Below, piece by piece: positions 1-5,958 of a stretch of 9,117 nucleotides of DNA (positions within the stretch are counted from its first letter, which is position 1; each line of letters begins with the position of its first letter). This DNA comes from an uncultured Ruminococcus sp. GTDB lineage: Bacteria > Bacillota > Clostridia > Oscillospirales > Ruminococcaceae. A program made the position numbers and the translations under genes. Under the pieces are notes generated by a model that saw nothing but the letters and a program-made list of their open reading frames with translations, was not told the origin of the DNA and ran no database searches. The stretch lies in contig USNJ01000078.1 of NCBI GenBank assembly GCA_900556055.1, forward strand, positions 1 through 9,117. Reading direction: 5' to 3'.

Positions 1-1490
1 TAAAGCTTGTTCCCTGGTGCGGTCCATTCGGCGGCGCATACGGTCTTGTTATGGCACTCCAGTCACTGAGGTTTGATTTAGATTACGAGTACTATAATAA
101 TAACTATGACCTGAGCTTCGGAAAATGGTTTGTTATATTCACACTTATCACCGCAGCTCTTGGCTTTGCCGCTTTTCTCATATACAGAAAAAGAAAGGCT
201 GAGCAGGTCACAAAGCCCTTCGTATTCAGAGCATTTTACAATATTATCGTGACAGCGGCTATCTTCTGCATTCTCTCGCTGTTCATGATCGAAGATGAGG
301 TCGGCGTACCTGCATTCATCACAGCGGGAATAGTTTTCCTTATCTTCGAGGTCGTAACAAACAGAGGCTTCAAAAAGTTATGGAAATCGGCAGTAAAGTA
401 TGTCGTTATCGTTGCGGCAGTGCTTGGAGTGAACTTCATAAGCAATGCGACGGACGGCTTCGGCATCGTGAACAAGGTGCCGTCAGCAGGATCGGTAAGC
501 TCCGTCATGGTTTCAACAAGCTATGGGACCGAGATCGGCTACACATTCTCCGAAACGGAAAATATCCAAAAAATAATCGACATTCACAAATACTGCCTTG
601 AATCAAGAAATGCTGATTACGAAAACGGCGTTTATTCTTTTGACATAACCTATAAGCTGAAATCCGGCGGAAATATGACAAGACGATACGGTATTCCTAT
701 TGCGGAAATGAATAAATACGCAGAGATCACAGCAACAAAGGAAGGTCACGAATGCCGTGCCGAATATGTCTATAACCATCTGACCGATCTGTGGGAACAT
801 TATGTTGAAAATAAGGATCGCAATAACGACAGTAATCTGTCAAATTATGATCCTGGGTTCTGTGTTTACTCAGGTGTAAACAGACAGTATTCCCGTGATC
901 TCTGGAGTGCTACACTTCCGAGCGATTTCGGATACAGGCTTGCCGAGGCGCTCAGAGATGATATTCTTGACGAAACACCCGATCAGTATCTCCGCTCGGA
1001 AGCAAAGCTCTGCACCCTTACGGACAACTACGGATTCCGCATCATGATACTCCCGCATTTCACACGCACGATCAACTATCTGACAGGCTGCGGCGTAATG
1101 CTGTCTGATACAACAGATCTGACTTCACTCAGAGCCTATCTCACAGACTTTGATTTTTACATCGGCGCACCCGATAACGAATTCACAAAGCAGAACGGCG
1201 GCGTAACCTCGACATACTGCTATTCGGGCGACATAATCTACTATAACGATTCAAACGGATTCCTGACCGCTGACAAAAAAACAAAGTGCGATGACGAATT
1301 CCTTGAAAAGCTTGACAAACTCATCAAAGTTTCATCCGAAAGGTATATTACGACGGAAAGCTGTTATACTATTGTCGTTGGAGGAACCGTATATGTTGTT
1401 CCCCCCGAATATACAAAGCTTGCCGACGAAGTATACAAATACTGTGTTTCACCCTCATCACTTGAAGACACAGAGGAATATTACGACTGA
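1..1490 (+). CDS. Membrane protein with DUF6449-like extracytoplasmic domain (ABC-2 permease-like), 5' truncated
   Basis: The reading frame is open to the left edge, so the gene begins outside the window; 495 residues are visible, ending in TGA at 1488-1490. The first ATG in the window (51) has no ribosome binding site and lies inside a hydrophobic run, so it is not the start. Counting from that ATG, hydrophobic segments lie near residues 26-45, 63-81, 86-103 and 115-131. The first is followed by a basic YRKRK loop. After residue ~132 comes a ~350-residue soluble region rich in Tyr, Asp and Asn, presumably outside the cell. The layout (permease-like helices, Arg/Lys-rich loop, last helix, long external domain) resembles the DUF6449-type ABC transporter permeases of Clostridia, recognised here by eye only. 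No ATPase gene is in the window; it could lie upstream. The next gene follows 48 bp downstream on the same strand, so they may be co-transcribed. The substrate cannot be inferred. Confidence 0.6.
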   Translation, partial: KLVPWCGPFGGAYGLVMALQSLRFDLDYEYYNNNYDLSFGKWFVIFTLITAALGFAAFLIYRKRKAEQVTKPFVFRAFYNIIVTAAIFCILSLFMIEDEVGVPAFITAGIVFLIFEVVTNRGFKKLWKSAVKYVVIVAAVLGVNFISNATDGFGIVNKVPSAGSVSSVMVSTSYGTEIGYTFSETENIQKIIDIHKYCLESRNADYENGVYSFDITYKLKSGGNMTRRYGIPIAEMNKYAEITATKEGHECRAEYVYNHLTDLWEHYVENKDRNNDSNLSNYDPGFCVYSGVNRQYSRDLWSATLPSDFGYRLAEALRDDILDETPDQYLRSEAKLCTLTDNYGFRIMILPHFTRTINYLTGCGVMLSDTTDLTSLRAYLTDFDFYIGAPDNEFTKQNGGVTSTYCYSGDIIYYNDSNGFLTADKKTKCDDEFLEKLDKLIKVSSERYITTESCYTIVVGGTVYVVPPEYTKLADEVYKYCVSPSSLEDTEEYYD

Positions 1491-1538
1491 TTCTCGTGAT
1501 GGATACGGCGGCAATGCAAAACAGAAAGGATCCTGAAA

Positions 1539-1865
1539 ATGAAAAAAATTCTATCAGCTGCCGCCGTTTTAGCACTCTGCCTGACGCTCACAGCCTGCGG
1601 AAACAGAAATAACGGCTCAACCAACACCTCGACAACCACAACAAAGCAGGAAACGACCGCTTCTTCTCCCTCTGAGACAACGACTGCCAAAACCGAAGCT
1701 TCCTCATCGGACAATAACGGCACATCGACTCAGACGAACGACAACGGCGTTATCGGCAATGTTGTCACCGATGCCGAGGACCTTGTTGACGACGCAGTAA
1801 CAGGCGCAGGTGACATCATCGACGATATTGTACCCCACGGAGACAACGATAATACAAATAAATAA
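1539..1865 (+). CDS. Small Ser/Thr-rich lipoprotein of unknown function
   Basis: The product is a 108-residue predicted lipoprotein. The first 20 residues are a textbook lipoprotein signal: MKK, a hydrophobic core (residues 4-17) and the lipobox LTAC with Cys20 as the lipidated residue. Residues 21-68 are almost entirely Ser, Thr, Asn, Glu and Lys, a flexible wall-spanning linker. Residues 70-98 form an acidic, valine/isoleucine-rich segment with repeated DDxV/DDI spacing, likely an amphipathic helix, and the tail is Asp/Asn-rich. No enzymatic motif is visible and I do not recognise the family. The start is set by an AGAAAGGA ribosome binding site at 1523-1530, eight bases before the ATG. The gene lies 48 bp after the membrane-protein gene and is followed by a strong terminator, so it is probably the last gene of that unit. 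Confidence 0.8.
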   Translation: MKKILSAAAVLALCLTLTACGNRNNGSTNTSTTTTKQETTASSPSETTTAKTEASSSDNNGTSTQTNDNGVIGNVVTDAEDLVDDAVTGAGDIIDDIVPHGDNDNTNK

Positions 1866-1886
1866 GATGCTTTCGGAAAGAAAGCT

Positions 1887-1923
1887 GTCCGCTGTCGGAG
1901 CATATCCGGCGGCGGACATTTTT
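1887..1923 (+). terminator. Rho-independent terminator
   Basis: A 13-bp stem (1887-1899 with 1905-1917, including two G-U pairs) closes a 5-nt loop GCATA and is followed by ATTTTTA. It sits 21 bp after the stop of the small lipoprotein gene and should end the upstream unit. Its outer arms, GTCCG and GCGGCGGACAT, recur in the hairpin between glgD and glgA. Confidence 0.88.
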
Positions 1924-2089
1924 ATCGCTGTAAGATGAATTCGTGAATAATTTCATATGACCTTTTTATTTTTTGCCGTTTCTTTGACAGTATATTCGCA
2001 GATGCTTCACCTGCCTGTCAGGATAGCGGCTTTATAGTTACAGCACGATTACAAATTATTAAGCAGGGGTTAAAAGTGACAAAACCGAC
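1924..2089. other. Intergenic spacer without a recognisable gene
   Basis: This AT-rich spacer separates the first terminator from the promoter of the next gene. It contains a perfect TTGACA at 1984-1989, but no TATAAT-like hexamer follows at 16-18 bp, so I do not call a promoter there. I see no open frame with a ribosome binding site and no tRNA- or riboswitch-like structure. Confidence 0.6.
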
Positions 2090-2117
2090 TTGCTTTTTTT
2101 ATTTATTTTGCTATAAT
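2090..2117 (+). promoter_or_regulatory. Sigma-70/SigA-type promoter of the DUF4358 lipoprotein gene
   Basis: A perfect -10 hexamer TATAAT lies at 2112-2117. A partial -35, TTGCTT at 2090-2095, lies 16 bp upstream, followed by a T-rich spacer. Transcription would begin near 2124, giving a leader of about 65 nt. A small inverted repeat, GCAGA-AAAT-TCTGC (2129-2142), lies close to the predicted 5' end and could stabilise the transcript. Confidence 0.65.
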
Positions 2118-2175
2118 ATATCACAGATGCAGAAAATTCTGCCCATATAAAAATCAAATGATATGACTGAAACTG

Positions 2176-2192
2176 AAAGGAAAATTAAAATG
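2176..2192 (+). promoter_or_regulatory. Ribosome binding site and ATG that are out of frame with the lipoprotein
   Basis: AAAGG at 2176-2180 is well spaced (9 nt) before the ATG at 2190-2192. This is by far the best translation start here. Its frame, however, gives only a 45-residue non-hydrophobic peptide ending at a TGA inside the next gene. The lipoprotein frame has its first ATG at 2207, with no ribosome binding site. A base seems to be missing (or two added) between 2192 and about 2250. Confidence 0.65.
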
Positions 2193-2206
2193 AAATATGA
2201 CGTGAA

Positions 2207-2827
2207 ATGTTCGTCGCACGACATGGGCAAGGCGGTAAAGGCGCTATGCTCGCAGGCTGCAGCGGAAAAAATGATAATGCATCCTCCGAAACAACTGTCG
2301 CAGAGACAACTCTCTCCGATACAATGACTGAGGAGACATCTTCCGAGGAAGCATCTGAGGAAACATCCGAAGAGACTTCCGAAGAGACCTCCGAAAGCGA
2401 AGAAGCATCGGATGACAGTGCAGAAGCAGGCTCACTCAAGGATATCGCAGAAAAGCTGATCGAAGCTCACAAGGACGATCTCCCCGATCTTGAACTGAAT
2501 GAGGACAATGAGTTCAACAAGGAATTCTTCCTTCTCGATGCTGACAACGCAAACTACGAGGATATGGTAATTTACAACTGTCCCATGAGTGCTGTTATGA
2601 GCGAGATAATCATTATCAAGGCTGCTGACGGTCAGATAGACGCTGTAAAGGCAGACCTTGAAGCAAGACAGAAAAAGGCTCAGGAACAGGATGCATTCTA
2701 TCCCGATGATATTGATGCAGCAAACGCATCAATAGTAGGAACAAAGGGAAATTACGCATATTTTCTCCTTGCTTTCGACGTTGCTCCCGAGCTTGAAAAA
2801 ACACTTAACGACCTTCTCCCCGAGTAA
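2207..2827 (+). CDS. DUF4358-like lipoprotein with a disrupted or atypical signal peptide
   Basis: The open frame encodes 206 residues. A lipobox-like LAGC with Cys18 is followed by an acidic Glu/Ser/Thr linker (about residues 25-72, repeated EETS units). A globular domain follows (about 76-206) with the segments YNCPMSA, SEIIIIKA, a charged helix with EARQKKAQ, and the terminal strand GTKGNYAYFLLAF. That order of segments is typical of DUF4358 proteins, usually small Clostridia lipoproteins of unknown function. The anomaly is the N-terminus. The 17 residues before the Cys are charged and glycine-rich, with no hydrophobic core, and the ATG at 2207 has no Shine-Dalgarno sequence; the well-placed RBS/ATG at 2190 is in another frame. 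The gene may be frameshifted in this assembly, or a true pseudogene at its 5' end. It has its own promoter and ends before a bidirectional terminator. Confidence 0.72.
   Translation: MFVARHGQGGKGAMLAGCSGKNDNASSETTVAETTLSDTMTEETSSEEASEETSEETSEETSESEEASDDSAEAGSLKDIAEKLIEAHKDDLPDLELNEDNEFNKEFFLLDADNANYEDMVIYNCPMSAVMSEIIIIKAADGQIDAVKADLEARQKKAQEQDAFYPDDIDAANASIVGTKGNYAYFLLAFDVAPELEKTLNDLLPE
2327..2410 (+). repeat. Tandem acidic EETS codon repeat in the DUF4358 lipoprotein
   Basis: Residues 41-68 consist of degenerate units of EETS/EEAS. At DNA level they are imperfect 12-bp repeats of the type GAAGAGACITCC (I = C or T). This is a low-complexity, negatively charged linker between the lipid anchor and the globular domain. 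Such repeats can vary in copy number between strains. Confidence 0.8.
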
Positions 2828-2829
2828 AA

Positions 2830-2868
2830 TAATACTAATAGACATAATTCAATAAGCTTTTAGTATTA
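2830..2868. repeat. 9-bp inverted repeat downstream of the DUF4358 gene
   Basis: TAATACTAA at 2830-2838 is exactly complementary to TTAGTATTA at 2860-2868, with a 21-nt loop. It starts 3 bp after the stop codon and precedes the strong terminator. An AT-only stem of this size is weak; its role is unknown. Confidence 0.45.
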
Positions 2869-2880
2869 CCCCGTCTGTGC

Positions 2881-2919
2881 AAAAATGCCGTGATGAACAA
2901 GATCCATCACGGCATTTTT
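2881..2919. terminator. Bidirectional rho-independent terminator
   Basis: A perfect 15-bp stem, AAAAATGCCGTGATG (2881-2895) with its complement (2905-2919), encloses a 9-nt loop. On both strands the 3' arm ends in TTTTT, so it can stop transcription from the DUF4358 gene (+) and from the convergent MATE gene (-). The MATE stop codon (2918-2920) overlaps the base of the stem. Confidence 0.92.
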
Positions 2920-4282
2920 ATGCTTCGGATTTGACGGGAAGCCATTTTCCCTTCCATGTATAAAGTGCCATAAGCGCTGCGCCTATCACCCACGAAACCG
3001 GATATACCATATATACGACATCTATCGTGTTGTAATGCGGCAGAACGAGCTTTATCCATAAAACTCTGAAAACGCACATCGCAAACAGCAGAATGACCAT
3101 CGGCGGGACGCTTTTTCCCGCTCCCCTGACCGTTCCCGCAAGTACGTTCAGTATGCTCAGCAGCATATAATAAGGACAGAAATATTTCATTGCAAGCTCA
3201 CCTGCTGCGATTATATCCGCATCGTCCGTAAACAGGCGCATTATCGGCTCGGAGAATGTCAGCAGGAGAATTCCCGTCAGTGCCGTGTAGATAAGTCCCA
3301 TCACAACGGTCACGGCTGCGCCCTTTTTCACTCGGTCTATACGTCCCGCACCGTAATTCTGTCCGACAAAGGTCGTCACCGCCATGCTTATGCTCAGCAC
3401 GGGAAGAATGTTGAAGCCATCGACCTTCATGTATGCGCCGAAGCCTGCCATCTGCGTCGAGCCGAAGCTGTTCACGCTTGACTGGATTATAACATTCGAC
3501 AGCGAAATGACCATGCTCTGTATTCCCGTCGGCAGACCGATCTTTATTATCTTCGAAAGCATATGTCCGTTTATATGCATATTCTTCGGCGATATCCTGT
3601 AATCCGCATCGACCCTGAAAAGATATATCATCGCAAGCATGCAGCTGACCGCCTGACTGACATCAGTTGCTATCGCAGCGCCCTCAACGCCCATTCCGCC
3701 GACAGCGATGAACAGCATATCAAGCACGATGTTCGTTACCGATGCCGCACCGAGGTAGATAAGCGGACGCTTCGAGTTGCCCGCAGCGTTCATTATGCCC
3801 GTCGCCATATTATAAACAACGTTAAAAACAAGTCCCGCCGAATAAACACGCAGATACAGGGTCGAATCGTTGATTACATCATCGGGAGTCTGCATCCGGA
3901 CAAGCAGCTGGCCGCTCATAAGCACGCCTGCCAATGTCAGGAAAAGTCCAAGAAGGACAGCGACAGCCGCCGCCGTATGTACCGCAGAATGGACGCTTTT
4001 CTTATCCCGCGCACCCATATACTGCGAGATGACAACCCCTGCGCCGACCGATGCGCCCTGGCTGAATGCGATAAGCAGGTTGATTATCGACGTGCTTGAT
4101 CCTACCGCCGCAAGCGCACTTTTTCCGACATAATGTCCGACGATTATCGAATCTATGGTGCTGTACATCTGCTGAAGCAGATTTCCTATAATAAGCGGAA
4201 CAGCGAAAATAAGTATCTTTTTCCAGATGGTACCTTCCGTCATAAGTTCCTTATTCTTGACGGAAACTGACTCTTCACTCAC
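2918..4282 (-). CDS. MATE family efflux transporter
   Basis: This is a cytoplasmic-membrane exporter of the MatE (MATE) family, which uses Na+ or H+ gradients to expel drugs or metabolites. With the start chosen here it has 454 residues, the usual family length, and about twelve hydrophobic segments in two homologous halves. Family-like features are the N-terminal MTEGxIWKKI run followed by PLIIGNLLQQMY and DSIIVGHYVG, GIMNAAGNSKRP mid-protein, and the second-half equivalents GQNYGAG and GTVRGAGKSVPP. I chose the GTG at 4282 because AAGGGA lies nine bases upstream and because the upstream in-frame ATG (4303) has no RBS and lies at or upstream of the expected transcription start; the ATG would add seven residues. 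The gene is monocistronic, with its own promoter and a terminator shared with the convergent lipoprotein gene. The substrate cannot be told from sequence. Confidence 0.9.
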   Translation of the reverse strand: MSEESVSVKNKELMTEGTIWKKILIFAVPLIIGNLLQQMYSTIDSIIVGHYVGKSALAAVGSSTSIINLLIAFSQGASVGAGVVISQYMGARDKKSVHSAVHTAAAVAVLLGLFLTLAGVLMSGQLLVRMQTPDDVINDSTLYLRVYSAGLVFNVVYNMATGIMNAAGNSKRPLIYLGAASVTNIVLDMLFIAVGGMGVEGAAIATDVSQAVSCMLAMIYLFRVDADYRISPKNMHINGHMLSKIIKIGLPTGIQSMVISLSNVIIQSSVNSFGSTQMAGFGAYMKVDGFNILPVLSISMAVTTFVGQNYGAGRIDRVKKGAAVTVVMGLIYTALTGILLLTFSEPIMRLFTDDADIIAAGELAMKYFCPYYMLLSILNVLAGTVRGAGKSVPPMVILLFAMCVFRVLWIKLVLPHYNTIDVVYMVYPVSWVIGAALMALYTWKGKWLPVKSEA

Positions 4283-4305
4283 ATTTATCAATCCCTTCCG
4301 CATGT

Positions 4306-4336
4306 ATTATACTATATATTTATAACCATATTTCAA
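4306..4336 (-). promoter_or_regulatory. Promoter of the MATE transporter gene
   Basis: On the minus strand a perfect TATAAT lies at 4311-4306, with TTGAAA at 4336-4331 as the -35. The 19-bp spacer is longer than ideal. Transcription would start near 4299, leaving a leader of only about 17 nt before the GTG start at 4282; this argues against use of the ATG at 4303. Confidence 0.6.
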
Positions 4337-4345
4337 ATATTTTCT

Positions 4346-4384
4346 GAAAATAAAATGCACCGCAAAATTTCTTTCACGGTGCAT
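4346..4384 (-). terminator. Terminator of the glgCDA operon
   Basis: Read on the minus strand, ATGCACCG (4384-4377) pairs with CGGTGCAT (4362-4355) around a 14-nt loop and is followed by TTTATTTT. It lies 60 bp beyond the glgA stop, just upstream of the MATE promoter. Confidence 0.75.
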
Positions 4385-4385
4385 A

Positions 4386-4421
4386 ATATTAAAAACCCAC
4401 AATTCTAATGGTTTTTATTAT
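4386..4421. repeat. Second hairpin in the glgA-MATE spacer
   Basis: AAAAACC (4391-4397) pairs with GGTTTTT (4410-4416) around a 12-nt loop, and the stem extends with one mismatch to 4386/4421. On the minus strand the 3' arm gives TTTTT, so it may be a first, weaker terminator in tandem with the one at 4346-4384. Confidence 0.5.
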
Positions 4422-4443
4422 AACATTCAATATATCATGCGGA

Positions 4444-5862
4444 TCATTCGCCGCAGAGCTCTCTGTAAAGTCCGAGATAAAGCTCGGCAGATGTACCCCA
4501 GCTGAAATCACACTGCATAGCGTGTGTAACGAGCTTGCTCCATGCGTCCTTGCTCCAGTAATAATCCTTTGCACGGCGGCATGCATCGAGCATATCATGA
4601 GCGTTGTAGGTCTTGAATGTGAAGCCGTTTCCGCCCTCTGCGCCTGCGTCCTTGATACTGTCACGCAGACCGCCTGTTTCACGGACGATAGGCAATGTGC
4701 CGTATCTGAGAGCGATCATCTGAGCAAGTCCGCACGGCTCGCTCTGGGACGGCATAAGAAACATATCAACAGCGGAGTAAACACGTCTTGCAAATTCAGA
4801 GTTGAATCCGATGTAAACATATACCTTATCGGGGTGTCTCCAAGCCATTTCACGGAAGAAATCCTCGTAGATCTTCTCACCCGATCCGACAATAACGAAC
4901 TTGTAGCCGAGGTTCAGGATATCCTCAAAAACGTACTTGATAAGATCGATACCCTTATGGGATACGAATCTTGTTACGATACCGATAACAGGCTCATCGC
5001 CCTCCTGGAGATTGCATTCAGCAAGCAGTGCCTTCTTGCACTCAGCCTTGCCCTTATGATTCTTCGCAGAGAAATTCTTGAAGATAAGGGGATCCTTTTC
5101 GGGATTGTAGAGGTTTACATCAATGCCGTTCAGGAAGCCGCAGAGCTTATACTGCTTGTTGACCAGCGCTCTGTCCAGACCGTGTGAATACCACGGATCG
5201 AGGATCTCCCATGCATAGCTGGGCGAAACGGTAGTGATCTTGTCGGCAGTTTCGATAGCACCCTTCATCAGGTTCACGCAGCCATCGTATTCAAGCAGCT
5301 TGGAATGATACATCGGGATGCCGAGGACTTCGTTCAGCACTTCCATGCCGTACTTGCCCTGATACTGGATATTGTGGATAGTAAATACGGTCTTGATGTT
5401 GTCGTAGCCGTACTGATGGCGGTAGAATACCTCGTAATAAACGGGAACGAGGGCTGTCTGCCAGTCGTTGCAGTTTATTACCTGGGGCTTGAAATCGATA
5501 TATCTGAGCATTTCGAGGATTGCTCTTGAGAAGAAAACAAATCTCTCGCAGTCGTCATAGAAGCCGTAGAGGCCATCTCTGCCGAAGTAATACTCATTAT
5601 CGAGGAGATAATATGTAACGCCGTTTGCTTCAGCCTTGAAGATTCCGCAGTACTGCTTTCTCCAGCTGACATCGACGGTAAAATTCGTGAGGAAAGTCAT
5701 TTTTTCACGCAGCTCGGGCTTTATGCTCTTATAAAGAGGCATTACAACGCGGCAGTCGTGACCTGCTTTGCATATAGCGGCAGGAAGAGAACCCGCAACA
5801 TCTGCGAGTCCGCCGGAAGCGGCAAAAGGAAGAGCTTCACTGGCAGCGTATAAAATATTCAT
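4444..5862 (-). CDS. glgA: Glycogen synthase (ADP-glucose, GT5)
   Basis: GlgA transfers glucose from ADP-glucose to the non-reducing end of an alpha-1,4-glucan in the cytoplasm. The 472 residues match the normal bacterial length and the two-domain GT-B fold. Visible motifs are the N-terminal loop SGGLADVAGSLP (16-27), CNDWQTALVP (131-140), TIHNIQYQGKYG (161-172), TTVSPSYAWEI (210-220), NGIDVNLYNP (245-254), the nucleotide-sugar residues R298 and K303 in TRFVSHKG, and the catalytic EPCGL (375-379, Glu375) followed by RYGTLPIVRETGGL. The C-terminal helix returns to the N domain, as usual in GT5. The odd point is the loop canonically KTGGL: the E. coli Lys15 position is Ala here (FAASGGL). The RBS is AGAAAGGA just before the ATG. 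It is the last gene of glgCDA, 96 bp after glgD with a hairpin between. Confidence 0.96.
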   Translation of the reverse strand: MNILYAASEALPFAASGGLADVAGSLPAAICKAGHDCRVVMPLYKSIKPELREKMTFLTNFTVDVSWRKQYCGIFKAEANGVTYYLLDNEYYFGRDGLYGFYDDCERFVFFSRAILEMLRYIDFKPQVINCNDWQTALVPVYYEVFYRHQYGYDNIKTVFTIHNIQYQGKYGMEVLNEVLGIPMYHSKLLEYDGCVNLMKGAIETADKITTVSPSYAWEILDPWYSHGLDRALVNKQYKLCGFLNGIDVNLYNPEKDPLIFKNFSAKNHKGKAECKKALLAECNLQEGDEPVIGIVTRFVSHKGIDLIKYVFEDILNLGYKFVIVGSGEKIYEDFFREMAWRHPDKVYVYIGFNSEFARRVYSAVDMFLMPSQSEPCGLAQMIALRYGTLPIVRETGGLRDSIKDAGAEGGNGFTFKTYNAHDMLDACRRAKDYYWSKDAWSKLVTHAMQCDFSWGTSAELYLGLYRELCGE

Positions 5863-5890
5863 ACAATCATTTCCTTTCTGATGTGGGATC

Positions 5891-5932
5891 TGTCCGATAT
5901 CCGCAGGGAAAGGGCATTCCCTGCGGCGGACA
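5891..5932. repeat. Intercistronic hairpin between glgD and glgA
   Basis: CCGCAGGGAA (5901-5910) pairs perfectly with TTCCCTGCGG (5917-5926). The stem continues beyond an ATAT bulge with TGTCCG (5891-5896) and CGGACA (5927-5932). There is no T-run on either side, so it is unlikely to be a strong terminator. Within an operon it could stabilise the upstream mRNA or attenuate glgA. Confidence 0.75.
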
Positions 5933-5958
5933 TAACAGGTTTAATCCCGAAAACCGGC

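Noticed and set aside
1984..1989. Perfect TTGACA hexamer
   Set aside because: No -10-like hexamer lies at a suitable distance, and a better promoter sits at 2090-2117.
2061..2100. Possible terminator: AAGCA/TGCTT and GGTT/AACC stems before a T-run
   Set aside because: The stem is interrupted by an uneven internal loop and no gene lies directly upstream. The T-run is better explained as part of the AT-rich promoter.
2190..2324. 45-codon small ORF with a good RBS overlapping the DUF4358 gene
   Set aside because: The peptide is unlike any known leader. The simplest reading is that this is the lipoprotein's true start, put out of frame.
3563..4099. 178-codon plus-strand open frame opposite the MATE gene
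   Set aside because: It is antisense to a clear MATE transporter and has no RBS or family features.
4408..5187. 259-codon plus-strand open frame opposite glgA
   Set aside because: It lies entirely antisense to the strongly supported glgA gene, has no RBS and encodes no recognisable domain.
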